Source: Candidatus Geothermocultor quzhuomuensis
GTDB lineage: Bacteria; Actinomycetota; Aquicultoria; Geothermocultorales; Geothermocultoraceae
Direction: 5' to 3'
DNA length: 64,000 nucleotides
Assembly: GCA_015711795.1 (NCBI GenBank)
Contig: JACVJC010000008.1
Coordinates: 1-64,000 of the forward strand
Shown piece after piece: positions 44,051 through 52,162 of this stretch. A program made the position numbers and the translations under genes. Position 1 is the stretch's first letter. Each line of letters opens with the position of its first letter. The notes under the pieces were generated by a model that saw only the letters and a program-made list of their open reading frames with translations, searched no databases and was not told the origin of the DNA.

Positions 44051-44953
44051 TTGAAGAATAGTAAGCAAGAACCTCCAGTTGATTTAGCTTCTTTTAAAGC
44101 GGGTGGCTTAATCCCTCAACGCCAGTCTAACTTGTTTTCTGTCCGCTTAAAGATACTTTTAGGGAACATAACTGCTGATCAAATGAGAAAGGTAGCAGAA
44201 ATTTCCCGAGAATATGGTCAAGGTTATGTTCATTTGACGATGAGGCAAGGAATTGAGATCCCCCATATTCAACTGGAAGAGCTTGATGAGGTGATTACAA
44301 AACTTGGTGAAGTTGGGATTGAGCTTGGAGCTTGTGGACATCGAATTCGGGTAATCACTTCTTGCCAAGGAAATCGACTTTGCCCCCATGGCTTAGGCGA
44401 TACCCAATCTCTTGCTTTAAAGCTTGATGAACAATTTTACGGACGAAGTGGACTGCCTCATAAATTCAAAATTGGAGTCACTGGTTGCCCAAATTCTTGT
44501 ATCAAGCCTCAAGAAAATGATGTGGGTTTCATTGGAGTAGCTGAGCCAGTTTTTAGAGAAGACGAAGGGGAGGAGTGCATTAGCTGCGGACTTTGCGCTG
44601 ATATTTGCCCTCTCAATGCCATTGAACTAGTTAATGGGAAACCAGTCATTGACTACAACCGCTGCTCGCATGATGGAAAGTGCGCTGCTGTTTGTCCAAC
44701 CAATTCGATAAAACTAGGGCGTCAGGGCTGGGATGTTTATGTTGGAGGCAAGTGGGGACGAAAACCACAGCTAGGGAAGCTCTTTGCTGAGTTTATTTCT
44801 GATGAGGAAGCTCTCAAACTGGTTGAGAAAATTCTTCGCGCATATCTTCGGCTAGCTGAGAAGAAGGAGCGTCTTGGAGACTTAATTAATCGACTAGGAT
44901 TAGAAAAGTTTAAGGAAGAGGCAAGGGGGGAGACTGCTGAGATATCAACTTGA
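44051..44953 (+). CDS. Siroheme sulfite reductase with inserted ferredoxin domain (AsrC/Fsr-like)
   Basis: A 300-residue protein from TTG 44051 behind AAGGAGAG. The N-terminal sulfite/nitrite reductase half-domain is FSVRLKILLGNITADQMRKV. The siroheme-[4Fe-4S] ligands are CQGNRLC and CPNSC (C-x5-C then C-x3-C) in TSCQGNRLCPHG and GVTGCPNSC. Between about 175 and 225 lies a two-cluster ferredoxin insert: CISCGLCADICP and CSHDGKCAAVCP. This is the size and layout of AsrC and of small Fsr/DsrLP-type proteins that reduce sulfite to sulfide. As the gene precedes tusA, cysH and sat, it probably serves sulfate assimilation. Confidence 0.88.
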   Translation: MKNSKQEPPVDLASFKAGGLIPQRQSNLFSVRLKILLGNITADQMRKVAEISREYGQGYVHLTMRQGIEIPHIQLEELDEVITKLGEVGIELGACGHRIRVITSCQGNRLCPHGLGDTQSLALKLDEQFYGRSGLPHKFKIGVTGCPNSCIKPQENDVGFIGVAEPVFREDEGEECISCGLCADICPLNAIELVNGKPVIDYNRCSHDGKCAAVCPTNSIKLGRQGWDVYVGGKWGRKPQLGKLFAEFISDEEALKLVEKILRAYLRLAEKKERLGDLINRLGLEKFKEEARGETAEIST

Positions 44954-45158
44954 TTTGCGTGGTGTCATTTGCCCAATTAACTTTGTTAAAGCCAAGCTCA
45001 AGCTAGAAGAACTTAAATCAGGTGAGATTTTGGAGCTTTTCTTAGATGAAGGAGAACCAGTTGAAAATGTTCCACGGAGCGCTCGAGAGGAGGGACATAA
45101 AATTCTCCAGGTTGAGCGGGAGGAAAACTACTATCGTGTAGTCATTGAGAAAGCCTAA
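44937..45158 (+). CDS. tusA: TusA/SirA-like sulfur carrier
   Basis: The family core is LDLRGVICPINFVKAKLKLEEL, with the conserved C-P pair. The only ordinary start codon (TTG 44955) lies inside the first beta strand and would remove LDL. CTG 44937, behind AGGGGGGAG, gives a complete 73-residue protein and overlaps the end of the sulfite reductase gene. TusA relays persulfide sulfur between enzymes. Here it is located between sulfite reductase and APS reductase and may accept sulfide-level sulfur. The exact start is uncertain. Confidence 0.8.
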   Translation: MRYQLDLRGVICPINFVKAKLKLEELKSGEILELFLDEGEPVENVPRSAREEGHKILQVEREENYYRVVIEKA

Positions 45159-45165
45159 AAGGCAT

Positions 45166-45189
45166 TCTCACTTTCTTGAGAAAGTGAGA
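45166..45189. promoter_or_regulatory. Perfect palindrome TCTCACTTTCT, site 1
   Basis: TCTCACTTTCT (45166-45176), TG, AGAAAGTGAGA (45179-45189): eleven-base exact arms, just after tusA and 27 bases before the cysH ATG. No T run follows, so it is not a classical terminator. The same arms occur at 52112-52148 ahead of larE. Confidence 0.65.
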
Positions 45190-45215
45190 GAGGGATGATG
45201 AACTAGAGGAAAGAG

Positions 45216-45938
45216 ATGAATCAAAAATTTGAAGGAAAAGAATTGAAAAAAATAATTAGCGAGCTGGAAGGAAAGAGTGCTCGGGAAATTTTGGAGTGGG
45301 CTCATGAAGCCTTTGCCGACAAGGTTGCCTTAGCCTCAAGCTTTGGGGCTGAAGACATAGTCTTAATTGATTTGTTGGCAAGGATTGATCCTCATGTTCG
45401 GATTTTCACCCTTGACACGGGAAGGCTTCCCCAAGAAACCTACAAGGTAATGGAGGAAATTCGGGAGAAATATGGGGTGAAAATCGAAATATATTTTCCA
45501 GATGCAAAATTGGTTGAAGAGATGGTCAATGCTTACGGACCTAATCTTTTTTATAAGGGTGTTGAGTTAAGAAAACTCTGTTGCCAAGTGAGGAAAGTTG
45601 AGCCTTTAAAGCGAGCCCTCAAGGGATTGTCAGCCTGGATTTGTGGATTGAGACGTGAGCAATCATTGACGAGGGAAAAGATAAAAGAGATTGAGATTGA
45701 TGAAGTTCATGACTCCATTATTAAAATTAATCCTCTAGCCCATTGGACTGAAGGAATGGTTTGGAATTACATCAAAGCCTGTAATCTTCCTTATAACAAA
45801 CTTCATGACAAAGGTTATCCAAGCATTGGATGTGCCCCTTGCACTAGAGCAATCAAACCAGGTGAGGACATTAGAGCTGGTCGCTGGTGGTGGGAAAAAC
45901 CAGAGCAAAAGGAGTGCGGGCTTCATGCAAAGGAGTGA
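45216..45938 (+). CDS. cysH: APS reductase (CysH family, [4Fe-4S] type)
   Basis: A 240-residue protein with the CysH PAPS/APS-binding blocks [30 protein letters not shown] and GLRREQS. Two cysteine pairs, CCQVRK (about 127) and CAPCTR (about 208), are the four ligands of the [4Fe-4S] cluster that marks adenylyl-sulfate (APS) rather than PAPS reductases. The C-terminal catalytic cysteine is in ECGLHAKE. It makes sulfite from APS. ATP sulfurylase is encoded directly after it and sulfite reductase before it, completing the sulfate-to-sulfide path. Confidence 0.95.
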   Translation: MNQKFEGKELKKIISELEGKSAREILEWAHEAFADKVALASSFGAEDIVLIDLLARIDPHVRIFTLDTGRLPQETYKVMEEIREKYGVKIEIYFPDAKLVEEMVNAYGPNLFYKGVELRKLCCQVRKVEPLKRALKGLSAWICGLRREQSLTREKIKEIEIDEVHDSIIKINPLAHWTEGMVWNYIKACNLPYNKLHDKGYPSIGCAPCTRAIKPGEDIRAGRWWWEKPEQKECGLHAKE

Positions 45939-45943
45939 AAGAG

Positions 45944-47125
45944 ATGAGAGAAACTATTAAGCCTCACGGGGGAAGATTAATTAATCGGGAAGTTCAGGGG
46001 AACGAAAAGCTTACTTTGAAAGAAAAAGCTCAAGAGTTCAAAAAGCTCAAATTGTGCAAGAGAGAACTTGCTGATTTAGAAATGATTGCCATTGGGGCTT
46101 ACAGTCCCTTAGAAGGTTTTATGGGTAAAGCAGACTATCAAAAAGTCCTTAGGGAAAAAAGGCTTGTGAATGGTTTACCTTGGACAATTCCGATTATCCT
46201 TTCAGTTTCGGAGGAGAAGGCGGAAGAGTTAAGTGAGGGCGAGAATATTGCTCTCTTAGACAGTCAAGAAGAAATAGTGGGAATTTTACATTTAGAGGAG
46301 AAATATCAGGTTTCAATAGAAGAAGAATTAATTGAGGTTTTCAGGACGGTTGATTATAAGCATCCTGGAGTTAAAAGTGTTTATCAGAGAGGTAGTATTT
46401 ACCTTGGGGGGAAGATAAGTTTTCTTAAACGGCAATTTGACCCTCTCTTTACCCATTATAGGCTAGACCCTCATGAGACAAGAAAAATCTTTAAGGAAAG
46501 AGGCTGGAAAACGGTAGTTGGCTTTCAAACAAGAAATCCGATTCATCGAGCTCATGAGTATATTCAAAAGTCTGCCTTGGAGATAGTCGATGGTCTCTTT
46601 ATCCAACCTTTGGTGGGTGAAACAAAGGAAGATGACATTCCAGCCGAGGTCAGGATGAAGTGCTATCAAGTCTTAATTGAAAATTATTATCCTAAGGAGC
46701 GAGTTGTTCTTGGAGTTTTACCAACCGCTATGAGATATGCTGGACCCCGAGAAGCTGTTTTTCATGCATTAGTTAGGAAAAATTATGGTTGTACTCATTT
46801 TATTGTGGGCAGAGACCATGCCGGAGTTGGACACTATTATGGTCCTTTTGATGCTCACTATATTTTTGAAGAGTTTAAACCCGAAGAGCTAGGGATAACA
46901 CCACTCTTCTTTGATAACGCCTTTTATTGTCGGCGCTGTGGAAACATGACAACCTCTAAGACCTGCCCTCATCATGAAGAAGACCACCTCTTGCTTTCAG
47001 GGACAAAGGTCAGGGAGTTGCTTCAAAAAGGGGAGATGCTTCCCCCTGAGTTTACCAGGCCAGAGGTGGCTGAAGTTTTGAGAGCGTGGGCAAATTCAAA
47101 AACCAAGACGGGAGTGTCAGTATGA
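45944..47125 (+). CDS. sat: ATP sulfurylase (sulfate adenylyltransferase)
   Basis: About 393 residues from ATG 45944 behind AAGGAGTG, six bases after cysH. An upstream in-frame extension overlaps cysH and is not part of the family. The active-site motif [12 protein letters not shown], the block VGRDHAGVG, and the C-terminal zinc-type [15 protein letters not shown] are present. There is no APS kinase domain. It converts sulfate and ATP to APS. Its TGA overlaps the start of the TauE-like gene (ATGA). Confidence 0.97.
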   Translation: MRETIKPHGGRLINREVQGNEKLTLKEKAQEFKKLKLCKRELADLEMIAIGAYSPLEGFMGKADYQKVLREKRLVNGLPWTIPIILSVSEEKAEELSEGENIALLDSQEEIVGILHLEEKYQVSIEEELIEVFRTVDYKHPGVKSVYQRGSIYLGGKISFLKRQFDPLFTHYRLDPHETRKIFKERGWKTVVGFQTRNPIHRAHEYIQKSALEIVDGLFIQPLVGETKEDDIPAEVRMKCYQVLIENYYPKERVVLGVLPTAMRYAGPREAVFHALVRKNYGCTHFIVGRDHAGVGHYYGPFDAHYIFEEFKPEELGITPLFFDNAFYCRRCGNMTTSKTCPHHEEDHLLLSGTKVRELLQKGEMLPPEFTRPEVAEVLRAWANSKTKTGVSV

Positions 47126-47883
47126 TTTCTTTTTTTGAAGGAGGGATTGCTCTTCTAGCTTTTCTATGTGAATATATGGACGCTGCCTTAGGGATGGGCT
47201 ATGGAACAACTTTAACACCTTTACTGCTTATTTTGGGTTTTAAGCCCTTGGAGGTTGTCCCAGCCGTTTTACTTTCTCAATTTGTTACCAGCCTTTTAGC
47301 CGGTTTTTTTCACCATTGGTTTGGTAATGTCAATTTTGGGCGTGGTTCTTTGCACCTAAAAGTAGCAATTATCCTAGCTCTTTGTGGAATTACTGGTTCT
47401 TTAGCAGCAAGCTTTATTGCCATCAATCTTTCTGATGTTGTCCTCAAGACTTATATTGGACTACTCGTTTTCTCAATTGGAGTTTTTATATTAGTCAATT
47501 TTAACAAAAACTATGCTTTTTCTTGGGCGAAGATTAGTGGGTTAGGTTTTTTAGCTGCTTTTAACAAAGGGATAAGCGGAGGTGGTTACGGTCCTGTTGT
47601 TACAGGGGGACAAATCCTTTCAGGAGTTGAAGGGAAAAATGCAGTTGGAATTACCTCACTGGCTGAAGGGCTTACCTGCGTCGTTGCTTTTTCACTTTAT
47701 TTCTTCACAGGGAGCATTGCTAATTGGAAGCTGACCCCCTTCGTTTTAATTGGGGCTCTCCTTTCAGTTCCATTTGCAGCGGCTACTGTCAAGAAATTAA
47801 ACAGTAAAACACTTCGGAAAGCTATTGGAGTTTTGACCATAATTTTAGGCGTGGCAACGCTTTTTAAGGTGAGTTTCAGTTAG
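47122..47883 (+). CDS. TauE/SafE-family sulfur-anion permease
   Basis: About 253 residues from ATG 47122, overlapping sat by four bases. Eight hydrophobic segments are visible in two halves. The first has [20 protein letters not shown], and the second has [18 protein letters not shown], both typical family motifs. TauE/SafE proteins carry sulfite, sulfoacetate, thiosulfate or sulfate-like anions. Its place immediately after sat suggests sulfate or sulfite transport for assimilation. Confidence 0.9.
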   Translation: MISFFEGGIALLAFLCEYMDAALGMGYGTTLTPLLLILGFKPLEVVPAVLLSQFVTSLLAGFFHHWFGNVNFGRGSLHLKVAIILALCGITGSLAASFIAINLSDVVLKTYIGLLVFSIGVFILVNFNKNYAFSWAKISGLGFLAAFNKGISGGGYGPVVTGGQILSGVEGKNAVGITSLAEGLTCVVAFSLYFFTGSIANWKLTPFVLIGALLSVPFAAATVKKLNSKTLRKAIGVLTIILGVATLFKVSFS

Positions 47884-47884
47884 G

Positions 47885-48313
47885 GTGGTGAGTTTGATAA
47901 CCTTAGGGTTTCCTTATTTTGAAGAAGTAATCGAGCATTCAAAAAGGGAATATCCTAATGAAGCCTGTGGGATTTTAGCTGGTAAAAATGGACAGGTTAA
48001 AAAGGTCTACCCGATGACAAATATTGAGAAGAGTCCATTGACTTATTTGGCTGACCCAAGAGAACAGTTTAAGGTGATTAAGGAAATGAGGAAATTAGGT
48101 CTGGAACTGGTTGGGATTTACCATTCTCATCCGGAGAGCGAGCCTTACCCTTCAAAACGCGATTTAGAAATGGCTTTTTATCCAGAGGCAATTTATTTAA
48201 TTATCTCTTTAAAAGATATTAAAAAGCCTAAGGTTAAAGCATTTCGTATTAAGGACAGCCAATTTGAAGAAGTCAAAATTAAAGTCAATAAGGAGGTAAA
48301 AAATGGCTATTAA
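47885..48313 (+). CDS. JAMM/MPN+ metallopeptidase (Mec/HcyD-like)
   Basis: About 142 residues; several starts are possible (GTG 47885, GTG 47888, TTG 47894). The JAMM zinc motif is intact: Glu in NEACGILAG, then [14 protein letters not shown] (H-S-H-P-x7-S-x2-D). This small stand-alone type matches Mec of Mycobacterium, QbsD and HcyD, which trim sulfur-carrier proteins or release amino acids from them. Its 3' end overlaps the ThiS-CysK gene by 11 bases, and a second carrier gene lies downstream, so carriers are the likely substrates. Confidence 0.92.
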   Translation: MVSLITLGFPYFEEVIEHSKREYPNEACGILAGKNGQVKKVYPMTNIEKSPLTYLADPREQFKVIKEMRKLGLELVGIYHSHPESEPYPSKRDLEMAFYPEAIYLIISLKDIKKPKVKAFRIKDSQFEEVKIKVNKEVKNGY

Positions 48314-49454
48314 GGTAACGATTAATGGGAAAGAAGAGAAGGTTCAAGAAGGCATAACCGTTGCCAAAATTTTAGAAGAAAGAAAGATTCGCCCTGAGGT
48401 TGTAGCAGTTGAGCTAAATGGAGTTATTGTCAGGCGAGAAGAATACCTCTCTCTTTCAGTAGCAGAAGGGGATGTTCTGGAGATTGTTTACCATATGGGT
48501 GGAGGGGTTTCCTTGGCTCAAAGCGTGGTTCAGGCTAGGAGAGTAGCCAAAGATGTGCTGGAGTTAATTGGTTCAACTCCCTTAGTGAGACTAAATCGGA
48601 TAGTTAACAAGGTGAGTGCAGAGATTTATGCTAAGCTTGAGTCCTTTAATCCAGGCGGGAGCGTCAAGGATAGAATTTCTCTTAGTATGATTGAAGATGC
48701 TGAGAAAAAAGGGCTTCTTGCTCCTGGTGCGGTCATCGTTGAGCCAACTTCAGGAAATACTGGAATAGGATTGGCAATGGTGGCGGCTGTTAAGGGTTAC
48801 CATCTTATTTTAACTATGCCTGAGTCGATGAGTCTTGAGAGAAGATACATTCTTCAGTCTTATGGAGCTGAAATTGTTTTAACCCCAGCTATTGAGGGAA
48901 TGGAAGGAGCTATTAGAAAAGCAGAAGAAATTGTAGCCGAAACGCCAGGGGCTTTCATGCCTCAGCAGTTTAGAAATCCGTCTAATCCTGAAATTCACCG
49001 CCGAACTACGGCTGAGGAAATTTGGGAATCAACCAATGGAGACCTTGATGCCTTTGTGGCTGGCATTGGAACCGGCGGAACAATTACAGGTGTGGGTGAG
49101 GTAATTAAAAAGAGAAAACCCGAAATAAAAGTGGTAGCAGTTGAACCAGCTAGCTCAGCTGTTCTTTCAGGTGAGAAGGCAGGCCCCCATCGAATTCAAG
49201 GGATTGGAGCAGGCTTTATTCCTGAAGTGCTAAACCTAGAAGTGATTGATGAGATTGTAAAAGTAAAGGACGAAGAGGCATTTGAAATGTCAAAGAGGTT
49301 GGCTAGGGAGGAAGGTCTTTTGGTTGGGATATCATCAGGAGCAGCTGCTTTTGCTGCTCTAAAGGTGGCAAAGGAGCTGGGAAGGGGGAAATTAGTTGTG
49401 GTTATTTTTCCTGACACCGGCGAAAGATATTTCAGTTTAGAACAGTATTTTTAA
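48303..49454 (+). CDS. ThiS/MoaD-like carrier fused to cysteine synthase
   Basis: A 383-residue protein from ATG 48303 behind AAGGAGG. Residues 1-68 form a ThiS-like beta-grasp domain ([33 protein letters not shown]), ending in three glycines at 66-68 where a free carrier would end. Residues about 84-383 are a full cysteine synthase: [12 protein letters not shown], the PLP lysine block [33 protein letters not shown] and FPDTGERY. The frame is continuous with no stop or ribosome site at the junction. The fusion may channel a thiocarboxylate to the PLP site, or be cut by the neighbouring JAMM peptidase. Both ideas are inference. Confidence 0.93.
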   Translation: MAIKVTINGKEEKVQEGITVAKILEERKIRPEVVAVELNGVIVRREEYLSLSVAEGDVLEIVYHMGGGVSLAQSVVQARRVAKDVLELIGSTPLVRLNRIVNKVSAEIYAKLESFNPGGSVKDRISLSMIEDAEKKGLLAPGAVIVEPTSGNTGIGLAMVAAVKGYHLILTMPESMSLERRYILQSYGAEIVLTPAIEGMEGAIRKAEEIVAETPGAFMPQQFRNPSNPEIHRRTTAEEIWESTNGDLDAFVAGIGTGGTITGVGEVIKKRKPEIKVVAVEPASSAVLSGEKAGPHRIQGIGAGFIPEVLNLEVIDEIVKVKDEEAFEMSKRLAREEGLLVGISSGAAAFAALKVAKELGRGKLVVVIFPDTGERYFSLEQYF

Positions 49455-49489
49455 TTGGTTGGGAATTTTTAAGGGAGGAAGTGAATTAA

Positions 49490-50737
49490 TTGAATGTATT
49501 TGTTAAAGGACTAAGATGCCGAGAGTGTGGACGAACCTACCCCAAAGAGCCCCTTTTTGTTTGTGAGTATTGCTTTGGTTCTTTAGAGGTCAGTTATGAT
49601 TACCAAGGCATCAGGCAAGTTTTAAACAAAAAGGTAATTTCAGAAAGACCTGCCAATCTTTGGAGGTACAAAGAGCTCCTTCCTTTGGAGGGAGAACCGA
49701 CCGACGGGCTTGATTCTGGTTTTACCCCACTCATCAAGGCAGAAAAGTTGGGTCAGGCTTTGGGGGTGGAAAAACTCTATATTAAGGATGATTCAGTTAA
49801 CTATCCCACTTTGTCGTTTAAAGATAGAGTGGTAGCAGTGGCTCTCTCTAAAGCTAAGGAGTTTGGCTTTAAAACAGTTGCCTGTGCTTCAACAGGTAAT
49901 TTAGCAAATTCACTGGCCGCTCAAGCAGCTAAGGCTAATTTAAAAAGCTTCATCTTTATCCCTGCCAATCTTGAACTCTCTAAAGTGATTGGGACTCTCA
50001 TTTATGGAGCTAATTTGGTTGCTGTTGAGGGTAATTATGATGAAGTTAATCGTCTCTGTGGGGAAATTGCTGCCAGTTACAACTGGGCATTTGTTAACAT
50101 AAATATTCGCCCTTATTATGCTGAAGGCTCTAAAACCTTTGCTTTTGAGATTGCCGAGCAGCTTGGTTGGGAAGCACCAGAACACATTATAGTCCCAGTG
50201 GCTGGCGGTTCCCTTATTTCCAAAATTTGGAAAGGGTTAAAGGAGTTTAAAGAATTGGGATTAATTAAAGATTTAAAAACAAAAGTTCACGCAGCACAGG
50301 CTCGAGGGTGCAGTCCTGTAGTGACGGCTATAAAGGAAAACAGCGACATTATTAAGCCAGTTAAGCCAGATACTATTGTTAAGTCTTTAGCCATTGGCAA
50401 TCCTGCTGATGGTTACTATGCAGTTCAAGCTGTTTGGGAAAGTGGTGGCTATGGGGAAGTGGCAACCGATGATGAGGTTATTGAAGGGATTAAGTTGCTT
50501 GCTGAGACAGAAGGAATCTTTACTGAAACAGCTGGAGGGGTGACCATTGCTGTTACTCAAAAGTTACTTAAGCAAGGGAAAATCAAGAAGAACGATTCTA
50601 TTGTTATCTCTATCACTGGTAATGGGCTCAAGACTCAAGAAGTAATCGCTCAAGAGTTGAAAAAGCCCGTTAAAATTAAACCTAACCTTTCTTCTTTTGA
50701 AGAGACAATGGGTTTAGTAAAAGCAAAGTCTATTTAA
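49490..50737 (+). CDS. Threonine-synthase-like PLP enzyme with N-terminal zinc ribbon
   Basis: A 415-residue protein from TTG 49490 behind AAGGGAGGAAG. The N-terminus is a zinc ribbon (CRECGRTY..CEYC). The fold II PLP core has SGFTPLIKAEKL, the lysine block NYPTLSFKDRVV (instead of the usual N-P-T-G-S-F-K-D-R), STGNLANSLAA and PVAGGSLISK, and ends GNGLKTQE. It may be an ordinary threonine synthase using O-phosphohomoserine. Its location between a cysteine synthase fusion and a sulfur carrier suggests instead, or as well, a sulfur-transfer reaction on the same substrate. The sequence alone does not decide. Confidence 0.85.
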   Translation: MNVFVKGLRCRECGRTYPKEPLFVCEYCFGSLEVSYDYQGIRQVLNKKVISERPANLWRYKELLPLEGEPTDGLDSGFTPLIKAEKLGQALGVEKLYIKDDSVNYPTLSFKDRVVAVALSKAKEFGFKTVACASTGNLANSLAAQAAKANLKSFIFIPANLELSKVIGTLIYGANLVAVEGNYDEVNRLCGEIAASYNWAFVNINIRPYYAEGSKTFAFEIAEQLGWEAPEHIIVPVAGGSLISKIWKGLKEFKELGLIKDLKTKVHAAQARGCSPVVTAIKENSDIIKPVKPDTIVKSLAIGNPADGYYAVQAVWESGGYGEVATDDEVIEGIKLLAETEGIFTETAGGVTIAVTQKLLKQGKIKKNDSIVISITGNGLKTQEVIAQELKKPVKIKPNLSSFEETMGLVKAKSI

Positions 50738-50752
50738 GCCAAGGAGGAAGAA

Positions 50753-51037
50753 ATGGTTAAAGTAAGAATACCTTCGCCCTTACAGAAATTGACTGATAAT
50801 CAAGTTCTAGTAACTGGTAAAGGAGGAACTATCAAGGAACTTATTGATGACCTAGAGAGGCAGTTTCCTGGAATTAAAGGGAGAATTTGTGATGAAGATG
50901 GTCATATAAGGAGATTTGTTAATATCTATATCAATGAGGAGGATATTAGATTTTTAAATGGCGAGGAGACAGCGATAAAAAGTGGGGATGAAATTTCTAT
51001 CATTCCCGCTATTGCTGGCGGTGAAACTGATGTTTGA
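50753..51037 (+). CDS. MoaD/CysO-like sulfur carrier with C-terminal extension
   Basis: A 94-residue beta-grasp protein from ATG 50753 behind AAGGAGGA. It has the MoaD/CysO pattern: VRIPSPLQKLTD, IKELIDDLERQFPGIKGRICDEDG, FVNIYINEEDI and GDEISIIPAIAGG. Unlike a mature carrier it does not end at Gly-Gly; four more residues, ETDV, follow before TGA. The extension lies in the overlap with the next gene. A carrier of this kind must be trimmed, as known for QbsE and HcyS, before adenylation. The JAMM peptidase in the same run is the obvious candidate. Confidence 0.92.
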   Translation: MVKVRIPSPLQKLTDNQVLVTGKGGTIKELIDDLERQFPGIKGRICDEDGHIRRFVNIYINEEDIRFLNGEETAIKSGDEISIIPAIAGGETDV

Positions 51038-51842
51038 TTTTAAGGAAGACCAAATTGAAAGATATAGCCGACAAATAATCTTACCTCAAATTGGTGGAAT
51101 GGGGCAAAAGAAAATCTCGGAAGCTAAAGTCCTCATTGTGGGAGCTGGTGGTTTAGGCTCCCCTTTAGCCCTTTATTTAGCTGCAGCTGGGGTTGGGAAA
51201 ATCGGGTTAGTTGACAGTGATAAAGTTGAACTTAACAATTTACAAAGGCAAATTCTTCATACTACGATTGACGTTGGCAAACCCAAAGTTATTTCAGGTC
51301 AGGAGAAGATTGAAGCTTTAAACCCTGAAGTTAAGGTAGTAACGATTAAGAAAAGGCTGACATCGGAAAATGCCCTTAATATCCTTGAAGATTACGATTT
51401 AGTTGTTGACGGAAGTGATAATTTTCCGACCCGCTATTTAATGAATGATGCTTGTCTTTTCCAAAAAAAACCTCTTTTTCATGCTGGCATTCTTCGCTTT
51501 GAAGGTCAAGTTATGACTATCCTCCCCCATCAAGGACCTTGTTATCGCTGCTTGTTTCCTGAGCCTCCACCACCAGGCCTCATCCCCAGTTGTCAGGAGG
51601 CAGGCATTTTGGGCTCGGTAGCGGGAGTGATTGGGACAATTCAGGCAACGGAGGTTTTAAAATTTATCCTAGGCATAGGTGATTTGCTCGTTGGGCGACT
51701 TTTAGTCTTTAGCGCTTTAGAGATGAGATTTCATCTTGTTAAAGTACCTAAGAATCCTCACTGCTCTCTTTGTGGAGAAAACCCAACTCTTAATGAATTA
51801 ATTGATTATGAAGAGTTTTGCTTACTCAGGAGGCAGAGATGA
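51030..51842 (+). CDS. MoeB/ThiF-type carrier-activating enzyme
   Basis: About 270 residues from ATG 51030, overlapping the carrier gene by eight bases, with its ribosome site inside the carrier Gly-Gly codons. It starts QIERYSRQIILPQIGGMGQKK. The ATP-binding loop is VGAGGLGSPLALYLAAAGVG, and the acidic and Arg residues follow (VDSDKVELNNLQRQ, DGSDNFPTRY). The zinc cysteines are CYRC (about 175) and CSLC (near the end). There is no rhodanese domain, so sulfide or a separate donor would provide the sulfur. It adenylates the carrier's Gly-Gly end. Confidence 0.94.
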   Translation: MFDFKEDQIERYSRQIILPQIGGMGQKKISEAKVLIVGAGGLGSPLALYLAAAGVGKIGLVDSDKVELNNLQRQILHTTIDVGKPKVISGQEKIEALNPEVKVVTIKKRLTSENALNILEDYDLVVDGSDNFPTRYLMNDACLFQKKPLFHAGILRFEGQVMTILPHQGPCYRCLFPEPPPPGLIPSCQEAGILGSVAGVIGTIQATEVLKFILGIGDLLVGRLLVFSALEMRFHLVKVPKNPHCSLCGENPTLNELIDYEEFCLLRRQR

Positions 51843-52078
51843 CTAAAAAATGGGTTAAGCTAACTTTTCCTCAAGAACTAATTAAAGAGCCAGTAATTTA
51901 CAGGATGGCTCGACAGTTTGATATTATCCCAAACATTAGGCGAGCAAAAGTAACCGAGACGGCGGGCGAGGTTGTTCTTGAGCTTGAGGGTGATGAGGAA
52001 AACCTTCAAGAAGGAATTGATTACTTAGTTAAGCTGGGCATTCAAGTTGAACCTGTTGTTGGTGACATTATTGAATAA
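51839..52078 (+). CDS. NIL-domain protein
   Basis: A 79-residue protein from ATG 51839, overlapping the MoeB gene by four bases and behind AGGAGGCAGAG. It matches the NIL domain found at the end of MetN and in some ferredoxins: VKLTFPQELIKEPVIYRMARQFDIIPNIRRAKV, then GEVVLELEGDEENLQEGIDYLVKLGIQVE. Stand-alone NIL proteins occur with sulfur-amino-acid genes; in methanogens a NIL-ferredoxin helps homocysteine synthesis. It may bind methionine or a related ligand as a sensor, but this is inference. Confidence 0.88.
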   Translation: MTKKWVKLTFPQELIKEPVIYRMARQFDIIPNIRRAKVTETAGEVVLELEGDEENLQEGIDYLVKLGIQVEPVVGDIIE

Positions 52079-52111
52079 TCTTGAAATTTGGTTAAAAAGG
52101 TTGAGTTGTTA

Positions 52112-52148
52112 TTCTCACTTTCTTAATATATATATAAGAAAGTGAGAA
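52112..52148. promoter_or_regulatory. Perfect palindrome TTCTCACTTTCTTA, site 2
   Basis: TTCTCACTTTCTTA (52112-52125) and TAAGAAAGTGAGAA (52135-52148) are exact 14-base arms around nine A/T bases, ending 14 bases before the larE ATG and touching its ribosome site. The arms contain those of site 1 at 45166-45189. No T run follows. Confidence 0.7.
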
Positions 52149-52162
52149 AATAAGGAGATAAA

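Noticed and set aside
48303-48510. ThiS and CysK as two separate genes with a missed stop at the junction
   Set aside because: The frame is continuous, no ribosome site or start lies near the junction, and no one-base change there would create a tidy stop/start pair.
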